From contig JAKAFK010000021.1 in assembly GCA_021817985.1 (NCBI GenBank), forward strand, positions 1 through 50,685: 50,685 bases of DNA. The letters run 5' to 3'. The notes under the pieces were generated by a model. It worked only from the letters and a program-made list of their open reading frames with translations. It searched no databases and was not told where the DNA came from. This document shows, in pieces, positions 24,568 through 33,676 of the stretch. Positions within the stretch are counted from its first letter, which is position 1. The number at the start of each line of letters is the position of its first letter. The stretch is from Pseudomonadota bacterium. Its GTDB lineage: Bacteria; Pseudomonadota; Gammaproteobacteria; Burkholderiales; JAKAFK01. Made by a program: the position numbers and the translations under genes.

Positions 24568-26250
24568 CTAGGACGATTCCTCGACCATGGCGATGAAGCC
24601 CACAGGACATTCATGGGCACACAGGCCGCACCCCTTGCAGTAGTCATAGTCCGTCAGGTAGCGCATGCCCGCGGGCGATTGCATCTTGAGGACGGCCTGA
24701 TCGGGGCATACGGTCCAACAGTTGTCGCAGGCCATGCACGTCCCGCACGAAAGACAGCGCGCCACTTCCAGGGCCACCTCCTGCCCCGACAAGCCCGCGG
24801 CGATCTCGGCCGTCCCCACACGCCCATCCGGCGGCAGCAGAACCTCCTCGCCGCGCGGCGCGTGCTCGAAGTAGTTGAGGTTGAGCCCGGAAAACTGAAT
24901 AGGCTCAGGATGACGCTCCAGCCCGTGGGGCTGTCCTGAGAGATAGGCCTCGATGGCCAGTGCCGCACGGCGTCCGTCCCCCACAGCCCCGCTGACGGTT
25001 CCCCAGGCACCGACACGCGCGTCGCCCCCCGCGAAAAGACCGTCATGGCCCGGAATACGTCCAGCGTCGTCGACAGCGAAGAACCCTCGCGCGGCAAGCA
25101 GCGACTCCATGCCCTCCGGCGCCACCTTCTGTCCCACGGCAGGAATCACTTGGTCCACATGAAGCACCGTTTCCGTCCCTTCAAACGGGACGATCTCGTA
25201 GTGCCCATCGTCCCTCGCGAGCTTCTTGACGCGCACCAGCTCGACGCCGACCACTTTCTCGCCGCGCAGGATGAGATGGTGAATCGCGTGCTCGAGGTGC
25301 AGCACGACCCCCTCCTCCTCGGCCTGCTGAATGTCGCGCGGCGCGGCTTTCATGGCCACTGCCCGCGGCACGCCGGGAGCAGGCCGCACATCATGCGTCA
25401 CGAGATGCACCTTGGCCCCGGTGCGCGCGAGCACCCGCGCCATATCGATAGCGCTGTTGCCGCCTCCCACGACCACCGCCGAGTGAATCTCAGGCACCTT
25501 GCCGAAGGCCACCCACTCTTCCAGCAGCGGCAGCGCCGCATGGAGGTCGCGAGGCACGCGCCCGTCCACATCCCAGGCGTGCGGCTGTTGACGGCCAGGC
25601 GCCAGGAAGACGGCTGCATAATCGTGCAAAAGTTCTTCCAGCGCGACATCGCGCCCCAGGCTCGTGTGGGGCAGGAAGCTGACCGTGGCCATCAAGCGCT
25701 CCAGTTCGCGGTCGAGCACCTCTCGCGGCAAGCGATAGCCGGGCAGCGCCGTGCGCAGCGTCCCGCCAGCCAGGGGCAGGCGATCGATCACGGTCGCCTT
25801 GATCCCCAGACGCCGCAGGTGGTAGGCGCAGGAAAGCCCTCCCGGCCCGGCGCCGACGACAGCAACCGTCTTCGCCCCTGCGGGCAAAGGCGGCAACGGA
25901 TACTCCCACGCCTCGCGTGCGGCCTCGTCGCCCAGCCAGCGCTCGACATTGTGAATGGCGATGGGGGAGTCATAGCTCCCGCGATGGCAGGCGCTTTCGC
26001 ACGGATGATCACAGACGCGCCCCGTGACTGCGGGAAGCGGATTGCTCGCCACGAGACGCTCCCATGCCCCTTTGATGTTGCCCTCCGCGACGAGACCGAC
26101 GTAGCCGCAGGGGTCCTCTCCGGCCGGACAGCCGGCATGGCAGGGAGCCGGCACCCAGCGATGCACGGGCCGCGCCGTGCGCCAGCCCCCGGTCTTGAAA
26201 GCGAGGGAAGTGCCCGGGTAGGCGAAGGCACCAGGGGTCATGATGGGCAT
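24568..26250 (-). CDS. GltD-like FAD/NAD(P) iron-sulfur flavoprotein with C-terminal 4Fe-4S motifs (2-oxoacid oxidoreductase electron-transfer subunit)
   Basis: 560 residues. The N-terminus has the cysteine-rich helical domain of glutamate-synthase small subunits (CHAGCPAG, then VCDHPCESACHRG at about 80-92), an FAD site (VAVVGAGPGGLSCAYHLRRL), an NADPH site (AVVVGGGNSAIDMARVL), and the FAD motif GLFAGGDARVGAWGTV. The C-terminal 80 residues add ferredoxin-type motifs, CLSCGTCMACDNC with CP, and CKGCGLCAHECPVG. This is the architecture of the NAD(P)-linking subunit of some 2-oxoacid dehydrogenases such as phenylglyoxylate:NAD oxidoreductase, and it would shuttle electrons between the TPP enzyme and NAD(P). 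Start ATG 26250, 13 bp after the beta subunit. Confidence 0.92.
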   Translation of the reverse strand: MPIMTPGAFAYPGTSLAFKTGGWRTARPVHRWVPAPCHAGCPAGEDPCGYVGLVAEGNIKGAWERLVASNPLPAVTGRVCDHPCESACHRGSYDSPIAIHNVERWLGDEAAREAWEYPLPPLPAGAKTVAVVGAGPGGLSCAYHLRRLGIKATVIDRLPLAGGTLRTALPGYRLPREVLDRELERLMATVSFLPHTSLGRDVALEELLHDYAAVFLAPGRQQPHAWDVDGRVPRDLHAALPLLEEWVAFGKVPEIHSAVVVGGGNSAIDMARVLARTGAKVHLVTHDVRPAPGVPRAVAMKAAPRDIQQAEEEGVVLHLEHAIHHLILRGEKVVGVELVRVKKLARDDGHYEIVPFEGTETVLHVDQVIPAVGQKVAPEGMESLLAARGFFAVDDAGRIPGHDGLFAGGDARVGAWGTVSGAVGDGRRAALAIEAYLSGQPHGLERHPEPIQFSGLNLNYFEHAPRGEEVLLPPDGRVGTAEIAAGLSGQEVALEVARCLSCGTCMACDNCWTVCPDQAVLKMQSPAGMRYLTDYDYCKGCGLCAHECPVGFIAMVEESS

Positions 26251-26263
26251 GGGCTACTGCTCC

Positions 26264-27250
26264 CTATGCGGAACGAAGGCCGCCGCGACGAACGGTGTCG
26301 GCCCCTTCGCTGTCGAGCCCGTCGGGCATCTCTCCCCGCAAGCCGTAAGCCTCGATGTTGTGATCGGCGAGCGCCTGGAGATGGGCCAGTTCCTCCCGGG
26401 CACGCGGATCGCCGGCGAAGAGATGGCGAAATCGCGACTGAGGCTTGAGATAATCCGTCACCGGGTGGATCTGCCGAATCGGCATGGCGCCCACCAGCGC
26501 GCCGCGCTCCAGCTCGATGAGCGGGAAAAGCCCGGTCTGCACTGCGAGACGGGCGATCTCAATGGACAATTCGCTGCCATGCCCCCAACCCAGTGGACAG
26601 GGGGAGTGGACCTGCAGGAAACTGGGTCCTGCGACCTGAAGCGCCCGGCGCACCTTTTTCCTGAGATCCGCGGGATAGGCGACCGAAGCCGTCGCGGCAT
26701 AAGGAATGTGATGGGCGGCGATGATGGCCAGGATGTCCTTCTTGAGATGCCGCTTCCCCATGCGCGCCACCCCCGCCGGCGACGTCGTCGTCGACGCCGC
26801 ATGCGGCGTCGAGCCGGAACGCTGCACGCCCGTGTTCATGTAGGCCTCGTTGTCGTAGCAGACGAACAGCACGTCATGACCGCGCTCGAGCATGCCCGAA
26901 AGTGCTTGGAACCCGATATCGAAAGTCCCCCCGTCACCGGCCAGCGCAATCACCTTGACGTCTTTTCCCTGGGCTTTGAGGGCCGCCTCCATGCCCGCCG
27001 CCACCGCCGCCGCGTTCGCGAAAACGGAATGGAGATAGGGCACGCGCCATGCGGATTCGGGCCAGGCAGTCGTAAACACCTCGAGGCAGCCGGTCGCATT
27101 GGCGAGCAGGATGTCGGGCCCTGCGGCCTCCAGCGTCAGACGGGCCGCCAGCGCTTGCCCGCAACCCTGACAGGCACGGTGACCAGGGTCCAGCCCCTGA
27201 AAGCGCGGCTGCTGGGTGCGCAGCATCTGAAAATCCACGGGGGTAGTCAT
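26264..27250 (-). CDS. 2-oxoacid:acceptor oxidoreductase, beta (TPP-binding) subunit
   Basis: 328 residues with the thiamine-diphosphate motif GDGGTFDIGFQALSGMLERG followed by NEAYMNTGVQRSGSTP, and cysteines for a 4Fe-4S cluster (CQGCGQAL near residue 30, NATGCLEV, VHSPCPLGWG). Together with the alpha and gamma genes just upstream it forms the catalytic core that oxidatively decarboxylates pyruvate or another 2-oxoacid to the acyl-CoA, or runs in reverse. The start ATG 27250 lies 10 bp after the alpha stop. Which 2-oxoacid is used cannot be read from the sequence. Confidence 0.93.
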   Translation of the reverse strand: MTTPVDFQMLRTQQPRFQGLDPGHRACQGCGQALAARLTLEAAGPDILLANATGCLEVFTTAWPESAWRVPYLHSVFANAAAVAAGMEAALKAQGKDVKVIALAGDGGTFDIGFQALSGMLERGHDVLFVCYDNEAYMNTGVQRSGSTPHAASTTTSPAGVARMGKRHLKKDILAIIAAHHIPYAATASVAYPADLRKKVRRALQVAGPSFLQVHSPCPLGWGHGSELSIEIARLAVQTGLFPLIELERGALVGAMPIRQIHPVTDYLKPQSRFRHLFAGDPRAREELAHLQALADHNIEAYGLRGEMPDGLDSEGADTVRRGGLRSA

Positions 27251-27260
27251 GGCATCCGGT

Positions 27261-28433
27261 TCATTGGGCGTCAGCGGCGGCAGGCCATTGGTCGCGATCG
27301 AGATCGATCGGGATCATGCGCGGCTGCGGCTTGCCGATCGCTTCCAGCAATCGTGGGTAAATGGTGAGCGGCACATCGCGCCCGCCGAGCCCCGCGGCGA
27401 AGTTATGAACGCGTGGGGGCGCATCGGCGTCCATCAGGGCGGAGCGCACCTCTGCCGCGACGATGCCATCCGCGCCGGGCGAGATCGCGCGCTCCAGCAC
27501 GATGAGGTCCGACAGCCCCTTCGTTGCCGCACGCAACGCCTCCACTGGAAAGGGGCGGAAAGCGCGAAGATGGAGAATTTTCACGGGCGCGCCTCCATAA
27601 TGGTCCCTCGCATCGAGCAACGTCCCGAACACCGAGCCGAGCGTGAGGATTCCGACCGTGGCCTCGTCGGAGCCGTCGATGCGAATGAGGGGTGCGCTCG
27701 TGCGTCCGCTGATGGATGACCAGTCTCGCGCGGCGGCAATAATTTCATTCTCGGCGGCGAGTACCGCCTGATGATGCAGGTAGCGGCTCTCGGTAAAATA
27801 GTCCGGTCCGACCAGGGTTCCGAGCGACAGGGGCGCGCGAGGATCAAGCGCGCGCGAAAACGCGTACGGCGGCAAGAATGCGTCGACGGCTTCCTGGCTG
27901 GGCAGTTCGAGGGGTTCGAGGGTATGCGTGAGCGTGAACCCGTCCACGCACACCATGACCGGCAACTCGCAGCGCTCGGCGATGCGGAAGGCCTGTATCG
28001 TGGTATCGACCGCCTCCTGATTGTCCGCACAATAGAGCTGGAGCCATCCGGCATCGCGCACGGCCATCGAATCCTGCTGATCATTCCAGATATTGATGGG
28101 GGCGGACACGGCGCGGTTGGCACAGGTGAGGACCAGGGGCACGCGCAGGCCGGCAATATTGTAGAGCACCTCGCTCATCAGCATGATGCCCTGGGAAGCG
28201 CTTGCGGTATAGGCGCGCGAGCCCGCGCATGCGGCGCCCAGCACCACGGACGCCGCCGAGAACTCGCTTTCCACGCTCACGAACTCGCACTGAAACTGCG
28301 CGTCCGCCACCAGCTTGGCGATGTTTTCCACGATGTGGGTCTGCGGCGTGATGGGATAAGCCGCCACCACCTGAGGCCGGCACAAGGCCACGGCGCGCGC
28401 AATGGCTTGCGAACCTTCAAGCGCCTGTCGCAT
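27261..28433 (-). CDS. 2-oxoacid:acceptor oxidoreductase, alpha subunit
   Basis: 390 residues. The N-terminal pyrimidine-binding domain shows AYPITPQTHIVE and VESEFSAASVVLGAACAGSR followed by TASASQGIMLMSE, both diagnostic of the alpha subunit (PorA type). A C-terminal transketolase-like domain (VGILTLGSVFGTL, then VKILHLRAFRPFPVEAL) completes it. ATG 28433 overlaps the gamma gene by 17 bp and has AAGGAG inside gamma, so the two are coupled. Confidence 0.94.
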   Translation of the reverse strand: MRQALEGSQAIARAVALCRPQVVAAYPITPQTHIVENIAKLVADAQFQCEFVSVESEFSAASVVLGAACAGSRAYTASASQGIMLMSEVLYNIAGLRVPLVLTCANRAVSAPINIWNDQQDSMAVRDAGWLQLYCADNQEAVDTTIQAFRIAERCELPVMVCVDGFTLTHTLEPLELPSQEAVDAFLPPYAFSRALDPRAPLSLGTLVGPDYFTESRYLHHQAVLAAENEIIAAARDWSSISGRTSAPLIRIDGSDEATVGILTLGSVFGTLLDARDHYGGAPVKILHLRAFRPFPVEALRAATKGLSDLIVLERAISPGADGIVAAEVRSALMDADAPPRVHNFAAGLGGRDVPLTIYPRLLEAIGKPQPRMIPIDLDRDQWPAAADAQ

Positions 28434-28992
28434 TCACGCGCTCCTTCCAGACTCCCGCCGGCGTCGCCGCCGCCACTTGATCGATCAGAGCGAGGTTGCG
28501 CGCCAGGACGTCGCCCTTGAAGCGCTGCGCCAGCGCATTCTTGAGTCCGGTGAGGGGCACAAGCGCCGTAAGGGTGATGAAGGCCGCCAACAGCGCGGTA
28601 TTGGGCATGGGCCGCCCCAGCGCTTCGGCGGATAGGCGGGTGGCCGGCAGCGCGTAGACGGTGTGCCCCATGGCGGCCGAAAGCGCTCCCGCATCGCGGC
28701 CGGAGTTCACCACCACCGCCCCCTCCGAACGCAGGCCATCCAGGGTATCCGGAAGCGCCGCCAATGCCTCATCCTGAATAATGACAAATGCCGGATGGGC
28801 GATCTGGCAGCGGCGCCGAATCGGCTCTTCGGCCAAGCGCACGAACGCGGCGATCGGCGCCCCCCGCCGTTCCGCCCCGAAAGCCGGAAAGGCCTGCGCA
28901 TAACGACCTTGCTCGATCGCGGCCGTGGCCAGAACATAGGCGGCAACGACGTTGCCCTGGCCACCGCGTCCGTGTATTCGGATCTCAATCAT
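28417..28992 (-). CDS. 2-oxoacid:acceptor oxidoreductase, gamma subunit
   Basis: 191 residues: IRIHGRGGQGNVVAAYVLAT at the N-terminus, FGAERRGAPIAAFVR in the middle and NTALLAAFITLTALVPL toward the end are typical of PorG/gamma subunits. First gene of the five-gene operon 28992-22996. ATG 28992 is preceded by AAGGAG at ideal spacing; the longer frame to 29037 is not conserved-looking. Confidence 0.93.
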   Translation of the reverse strand: MIEIRIHGRGGQGNVVAAYVLATAAIEQGRYAQAFPAFGAERRGAPIAAFVRLAEEPIRRRCQIAHPAFVIIQDEALAALPDTLDGLRSEGAVVVNSGRDAGALSAAMGHTVYALPATRLSAEALGRPMPNTALLAAFITLTALVPLTGLKNALAQRFKGDVLARNLALIDQVAAATPAGVWKERVNATGA

Positions 28993-29392
28993 CCGGACTC
29001 CTTCGTGCACGGTGCCGCCAAGTGACCCCTCCATCATGTGCGAATGGGCGCATATATTTAAGTATAGCGGATATCAATCTCCGAATGTGGAGGCCTCGGC
29101 GGGTGCCTTCGCCGTCCAACATCCGCGCTCCCCGCCTTCGGCCCGTTGCCAGAACGTGATCCCGATGTCAGAATGCGGGCTGGGTGTCGTGGTCCGGGGA
29201 GACTCACGCGCCCGCGAGGCCAATGGCCCTGTCACGGCGACCCGACATCCATGCCGCTAGAGCGGCCATCACGCCCCAGGATGGCAGGCAAGGCGCTCAA
29301 GCCCCGTCCGGGTCGGCGGCAGATCGCCTGAACATCGACCCACACCGGTGGGCAGGACGCACGGCGCCCGGGAACCCTCCGAGACCCCTCCA
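28993..29392. promoter_or_regulatory. Divergent intergenic region between the 2-oxoacid oxidoreductase operon and gmd
   Basis: 400 bp. An AT-rich patch at about 29050-29080 in otherwise GC-rich DNA (minus strand contains TTGATA, TATACT and TAAATATA) is the likely promoter of the oxidoreductase operon, but I cannot fix the -35/-10 pair. The half nearest gmd shows no clear promoter and no gene. Confidence 0.35.
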
Positions 29393-30478
29393 ATGAAAAA
29401 AATTGCACTGATCACCGGCATCACGGGCCAAGACGGCGCCTATCTCGCGGAGTTCCTCCTCGAGAAGGGCTACACGGTCCATGGCATCAAGCGGCGCTCG
29501 TCGCTTTTCAATACCGCCCGCATCGATCATCTCTACCGCGATCCCCACGAAAAGGACATCCGCTTCTTCCTGCATCATGGGGACATGACCGATTCCTCGA
29601 GCCTCGTGCGCATCGTCCAGCAGGTCAGGCCCACCGAGATCTACAATCTGGCTGCGCAAAGCCACGTCGCGGTGTCCTTCGAAGAGCCCGAATACACCGC
29701 CAATGCCGACGGGCTCGGGGCACTGCGCATCCTGGAGGCGATCCGCATCCTGGGCCTGGAAAAGCACACCCGCTTCTACCAGGCCTCCACCTCCGAGCTC
29801 TTCGGGCGGGTGCAGGAAGTGCCGCAGCGGGAAACCACGCCCTTCTACCCGCGCTCGCCTTATGCCGCGGCCAAGCTCTATGCCTACTGGATCACGGTCA
29901 ACTACCGGGAAGCGTACGGACTTTATGCCTGCAACGGGATCCTGTTCAATCACGAGTCGCCCATCCGCGGAGAGACCTTTGTCACCCGCAAGATCACCCG
30001 GGCGCTCGCGCGCATCAAGCTGGGACTGGAGGAGTGCCTCTACTTGGGCAACCTCGACGCCAAGCGCGACTGGGGGCATGCCCGCGACTACGTGGAAATG
30101 CAGTGGCTCATGCTGCAACAAGAGGTGCCCGAGGATTTCGTCATCGCCACGGGCGAGCAGCACAGCGTGCGGGATTTCGTGAATGCCGCCGCGCGCGAAC
30201 TCGACATCGCCATCACATGGGAAGGCACGGGCGTGACCGAAAAAGGCTATGACGCGTCCGGGCGCGCAATCGTCGCCGTCGATCCGCGCTACTTCCGTCC
30301 CACCGAGGTCGAGACGCTCCTGGGCGACCCTGCGAAAGCCAAGGCCAAGCTCGGCTGGACCCCCAAGGTAGGCTTTCAGCAACTGGTGAGCGAGATGGTG
30401 CAAGCCGACCTCGCCGGCGCCCAGCAGGATGACCTCGTCAAGCGGCACGGCTTCCGGGTGTTCGACTACCGTGAATAA
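29393..30478 (+). CDS. gmd: GDP-mannose 4,6-dehydratase
   Basis: 361 residues. Extended short-chain dehydrogenase fold: NADP loop [26 protein letters not shown](L/F) for NADP selection, [17 protein letters not shown], the catalytic triad region [15 protein letters not shown] with [11 protein letters not shown] (Tyr-x3-Lys), and [17 protein letters not shown] for the sugar nucleotide. It converts GDP-D-mannose to GDP-4-keto-6-deoxymannose. ATG 29393 begins exactly at the conserved N-terminus, though no clear ribosome-binding site precedes it. The next gene overlaps by 8 bp and takes the product to GDP-L-fucose. Confidence 0.97.
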   Translation: MKKIALITGITGQDGAYLAEFLLEKGYTVHGIKRRSSLFNTARIDHLYRDPHEKDIRFFLHHGDMTDSSSLVRIVQQVRPTEIYNLAAQSHVAVSFEEPEYTANADGLGALRILEAIRILGLEKHTRFYQASTSELFGRVQEVPQRETTPFYPRSPYAAAKLYAYWITVNYREAYGLYACNGILFNHESPIRGETFVTRKITRALARIKLGLEECLYLGNLDAKRDWGHARDYVEMQWLMLQQEVPEDFVIATGEQHSVRDFVNAAARELDIAITWEGTGVTEKGYDASGRAIVAVDPRYFRPTEVETLLGDPAKAKAKLGWTPKVGFQQLVSEMVQADLAGAQQDDLVKRHGFRVFDYRE

Positions 30479-31523
30479 GGGTCAGCGCATCTATGTGGCC
30501 GGTCACCGGGGGCTCGTGGGCTCGGCAATCGTTCGCAGGCTTCAGCGTCTGGGCTACGAGCAGGTGTTGACGAGAACGCACGCCGAACTCGACCTCACCG
30601 ATGCACAGGCCGTGCGCACCTTTCTCGCCCGGGAAAAGCCCGACTGGATCGTGCTTGCGGCCGCCAAGGTGGGCGGGATCCTCGCCAACGACACCTATCC
30701 CGCCGAATTCATCCACCAGAACCTGGCCATCGAGCTCAACGTCATCCACGAATCCTGGCGGGCAGGGATTCAGCATCTGCTCTTCCTCGGCTCATCGTGC
30801 ATCTACCCGCGCGAATGCCTGCAACCCATCCGCGAGGAGTATCTGCTGACCGGCCCCCTGGAAGCGACCAACCGACCTTATGCCGTGGCCAAGATCGCCG
30901 GCATCGAGATGTGCTGGGCCTATAACCGCCAGTATGGCACGCGCTACCTCGCGGTCATGCCCACCAACCTTTATGGCCCGGGGGACCGGTACGATCTGGC
31001 CGCCTCCCACGTTTTGCCCGCGCTCATCCGCAAGTTCCATCTGGCCAAGCTCGCGGCCGAAGGCGCTTGGGACGCCATCCGGCGCGACGAAGCGATCCAC
31101 GGTCCCATTCCGGAGGCCATGCGCCCCACGCTGCTGGGCCTCGAGTCGCCCCACCCGCCCCGAGTCGACATCTGGGGCAGCGGGACGCCTCGTCGCGAAT
31201 TCCTGTTCAGCGACGACATGGCCGATGCCTGCCTCTACCTGCTCGGCCTGCCCCACGAGCGCGCGGCAACGCTTTTCTCGAACGATCGCGCCCCTCTGGT
31301 GAACATCGGTTCGGGAGAGGATCTCACCATCGCCGAGCTCGCAGGGCACGTTCGCCGCATCGTCGGTTTCGAGGGCCCCGTCGGGTTCGATGCCGCCAAA
31401 CCGGATGGCACTCCGCGCAAGCTCCTGGACGTCTCTCGGCTATCGGCCCTGGGGTGGCGCCACACCACCGACCTGGAAACCGGCATCCGGCGCGCCTATG
31501 AGGATTTTTTGGCGCACCAATGA
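30471..31523 (+). CDS. fcl: GDP-L-fucose synthase
   Basis: 350 residues. NADP loop [31 protein letters not shown], the catalytic SSCIYPRE and [18 protein letters not shown] (Tyr-x3-Lys) and [14 protein letters not shown] identify GDP-4-keto-6-deoxymannose 3,5-epimerase/4-reductase. It makes GDP-L-fucose, or possibly a related 6-deoxy sugar, for glycosyltransferases. The GTG at 30471 overlaps the gmd stop by 8 bp; ATG 30429 in the same frame would overlap far more. At 350 residues it is somewhat longer than the usual 310-325, with an insert around residues 188-225 ([20 protein letters not shown] region). Confidence 0.94.
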   Translation: MNKGQRIYVAGHRGLVGSAIVRRLQRLGYEQVLTRTHAELDLTDAQAVRTFLAREKPDWIVLAAAKVGGILANDTYPAEFIHQNLAIELNVIHESWRAGIQHLLFLGSSCIYPRECLQPIREEYLLTGPLEATNRPYAVAKIAGIEMCWAYNRQYGTRYLAVMPTNLYGPGDRYDLAASHVLPALIRKFHLAKLAAEGAWDAIRRDEAIHGPIPEAMRPTLLGLESPHPPRVDIWGSGTPRREFLFSDDMADACLYLLGLPHERAATLFSNDRAPLVNIGSGEDLTIAELAGHVRRIVGFEGPVGFDAAKPDGTPRKLLDVSRLSALGWRHTTDLETGIRRAYEDFLAHQ

Positions 31524-31574
31524 CGTGGCGTGCCGGGAGCCACGAATGACGGCATTGCGCGCACGCAAACCAAC

Positions 31575-31593
31575 CGGGGCGGCACTCGCCCCG
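31575..31593. terminator. Possible bidirectional hairpin between fcl and def
   Basis: CGGGGCG-GCACT-CGCCCCG forms a perfect 7-bp GC stem in the 206-bp gap between two convergent genes. No U-tract follows, so it is only a weak terminator candidate. Confidence 0.3.
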
Positions 31594-31729
31594 ACCTCGG
31601 CCATTTGGGGATACTGACCGCCCGAACCGTCACGGCAAGCGCAATCGAAGAACTGGGCAACGGCACAGCAGCCGTGACGCGCAGCAGGGCAAGCCGCCAG
31701 CATTCTCGCACGGCTGCGGATCGAAGGTT

Positions 31730-32275
31730 TCAGCCGCCGGACGGTTCGTCCGGCTGAGAAGCCTCGGGAAAAAGCGCCTCGATGAAGCCGAACCGGCGCG
31801 GATCGCGGATCCTGAGAGGATAAAGGACGCCCAGCAGGTGATCCACCTCGTGCTGCACCACGCGCGCATGGAATCCGCTGACCGTCCGGTCGATCGGGCC
31901 GCCGCTCGCATCGAAACCCTGGTAGCGCAGCGACTTGAAGCGGGGAACGACCCCGCGCATGCCCGGAATGCTCAGGCAGCCTTCCCAGCCCTCTTCCATC
32001 TCCTCGCCAATCGGTTGCAGGCGGGGATTGATGAGCACCGTCTGCGGCACCTCTTCGGCGTCCGGATAGCGGGGATTGTTCTCCACCCCGAAGATCACCA
32101 CCTGCAAGCCCACGCCTATCTGCGGCGCCGCCAAGCCCGCGCCGTTCATCGCCTGCATGGTGTCTCGCATGTCGGCCAACAGCGCAGCCAGTTCCGGCGT
32201 ATCGAAGGCCACCACGGGCAAAGACTTTTCCCACAATCTGGGGTCGCCCATTTTCAACACAGGCCGAATCGCCAT
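31730..32275 (-). CDS. def: Peptide deformylase
   Basis: 181 residues with all three deformylase motifs: [22 protein letters not shown] (metal-binding Cys) and [11 protein letters not shown] (HExxH-type His-Glu pair). It removes the N-formyl group from nascent proteins and uses a divalent metal, usually iron. ATG 32275. It is the last gene of the minus-strand run that begins at smc and lies 41 bp after the methylthioinosine phosphorylase gene; the usual def-fmt pairing is not seen here, so this may be a second deformylase copy. Confidence 0.95.
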   Translation of the reverse strand: MAIRPVLKMGDPRLWEKSLPVVAFDTPELAALLADMRDTMQAMNGAGLAAPQIGVGLQVVIFGVENNPRYPDAEEVPQTVLINPRLQPIGEEMEEGWEGCLSIPGMRGVVPRFKSLRYQGFDASGGPIDRTVSGFHARVVQHEVDHLLGVLYPLRIRDPRRFGFIEALFPEASQPDEPSGG

Positions 32276-32316
32276 TCCATTCCCCAGATCCCCACGATGC
32301 GGCGGGGATCGTCTCC

Positions 32317-33066
32317 CTATTTGCCCTGGTCGCGTTCGACCAGATGCTCGACAATATTTCGGACGCGCGCCATCGTTTGGGCGAGGACGTGATCGATTTC
32401 CTCATAGCTGATGGCGTGGGCACTGGACCCGCGTCCGGCCGCCCAGTTCGCCACAACCCCGATGGCGGCATAGCACAATCCCAGTTCCTTGGCGAGCGCA
32501 GCCTCCGGCATCCCCGTCATGCCGACCATGGTCGCGCCATCCCGCTCGAGACGGTCGATCTCCGCCTTCGTCTCGAGCCTCGGGCCTTGCACGGCCGCAT
32601 AGACGCCGCCGTCGATGTAGGCCTCTCCGGCGTCCGCCATCGCCTCCATGCAGCGAATCCGCATTTCCCCGCAATACGGTTCCGTGAAATCCATATGCGT
32701 CACCGGGCGCCCGTCGGCCTCGAAGAAACAATTCTTGCGCCCATGGGTATAGTCGATGATCTGATCGGGCACAACGATCGAGCCCGGGACGAGGTCCGGC
32801 CGGATGGCGCCCACCGAGGCCACCGACACCACCTTGCGCACGCCCTGCGCATGCAGCGCCCAGATGTTCGCGCGATAGTTGACCTCGTGCGGCGGAATGG
32901 TGTGGCCGTAGCCATGCCTCGCGAGAAAAATGATCTCATGCTCACGGATCTTGCCGAAGGTCAACGGCCCGGATGGCTCTCCGTAGGGTGTGCGTACGAC
33001 TCGACGCTGCGTAATTTCCAGGTTGGAGAGCTTCGTCAGCCCCGTCCCGCCGATCAATGCCAACAT
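32317..33066 (-). CDS. S-methyl-5'-thioinosine phosphorylase (MTAP/PNP family)
   Basis: 249 residues: [12 protein letters not shown] phosphate loop, [46 protein letters not shown] and [20 protein letters not shown]. The purine pocket reads VVANWAAG, with Asn where adenine-specific methylthioadenosine phosphorylases have a T-D-Y-D stretch; Asn selects 6-oxopurines. This matches the methylthioinosine phosphorylase known from Pseudomonas aeruginosa (PA3004). It would split 5'-methylthioinosine into hypoxanthine and 5-methylthioribose-1-phosphate. ATG 33066 has AAGGAA upstream. The next gene upstream encodes hypoxanthine phosphoribosyltransferase, 47 bp away. Confidence 0.88.
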   Translation of the reverse strand: MLALIGGTGLTKLSNLEITQRRVVRTPYGEPSGPLTFGKIREHEIIFLARHGYGHTIPPHEVNYRANIWALHAQGVRKVVSVASVGAIRPDLVPGSIVVPDQIIDYTHGRKNCFFEADGRPVTHMDFTEPYCGEMRIRCMEAMADAGEAYIDGGVYAAVQGPRLETKAEIDRLERDGATMVGMTGMPEAALAKELGLCYAAIGVVANWAAGRGSSAHAISYEEIDHVLAQTMARVRNIVEHLVERDQGK

Positions 33067-33113
33067 CTCAATTCCTTCTTCTGGCCCGCATGCACCGCGC
33101 ACCGGGTCGCCAT

Positions 33114-33662
33114 TCAACTCCCGCGCAAGGCATAGACGGCCGGCAAGTTGCGCCATGCACCCCGGACGTCCATGCCAAAGCCGAACACATAGCGGTTGGG
33201 CAGCGTAACGCCGACAAAATCGGCCGAAATCGGCTTTTGCCTGCCTGTGGCCTTGTCGCCGAATACGGCGCTGAAGAAGCGCCGCGCCCCGAGGCTCAAT
33301 ACCTTGTCCCGGATGGCCGCGAGGGTATGTCCCTCGTCGAGGATATCATCCAGCACGAGCACCGTCCGGTTCTCCACGTTCTCGCGGGGCAACACTTTCC
33401 ATGCCAGTTCGCCGCCCTGCGTCTCGGCGCCATAGCGCGAAACGTGGATATAATCGAAATCCAAGGGAAATCGCAGCTTGGGCAGCAACTGGCCCGTGAA
33501 CACCACGGCCCCGCCCATCACGCTCAGGACCAGCGGATGCGCGTCCGCGAGCTGCGCCGAGATCTCCTTCGCCACACGCTCCACCGCCGCCGACACGTCG
33601 GCGGCCGCGAGGACCGGCTCCGCCTCGTTGAGGATGGCCCAGGCCTCTTCGCTGGGAACCAT
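33114..33662 (-). CDS. hpt: Hypoxanthine(-guanine) phosphoribosyltransferase
   Basis: 182 residues. PRPP-binding motif VLVLDDILDEGHT, the HPRT loop LSVMGGAVVFTGQLL, and FDYIHVSRYGAETQGG followed by the C-terminal FVGVTLPNRYVFGFGMDVRG with the purine-binding Val/Phe-Gly-Met-Asp. It salvages hypoxanthine or guanine with PRPP to IMP or GMP. Its position directly before the methylthioinosine phosphorylase makes hypoxanthine released from methylthioinosine its obvious substrate. ATG 33662 with GAGGAA upstream. Confidence 0.93.
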   Translation of the reverse strand: MVPSEEAWAILNEAEPVLAAADVSAAVERVAKEISAQLADAHPLVLSVMGGAVVFTGQLLPKLRFPLDFDYIHVSRYGAETQGGELAWKVLPRENVENRTVLVLDDILDEGHTLAAIRDKVLSLGARRFFSAVFGDKATGRQKPISADFVGVTLPNRYVFGFGMDVRGAWRNLPAVYALRGS

Positions 33663-33676
33663 GGCAAGTCGTTCCT

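Noticed and set aside
22945-24939. Long plus-strand frame (664 codons) opposite the flavoprotein genes
   Set aside because: Antisense of two well-defined flavoproteins.
25045-26448. Plus-strand frame of 467 codons opposite the GltD-like gene
   Set aside because: Antisense shadow with Arg/His-rich composition and no motif.
26791-26812. Perfect 22-bp palindrome
   Set aside because: It lies inside the coding sequence of the beta subunit in GC-rich DNA, where it encodes ordinary residues; no sign of a regulatory role.
29297-30448. Minus-strand frame of 383 codons opposite gmd
   Set aside because: Antisense of a complete gmd.
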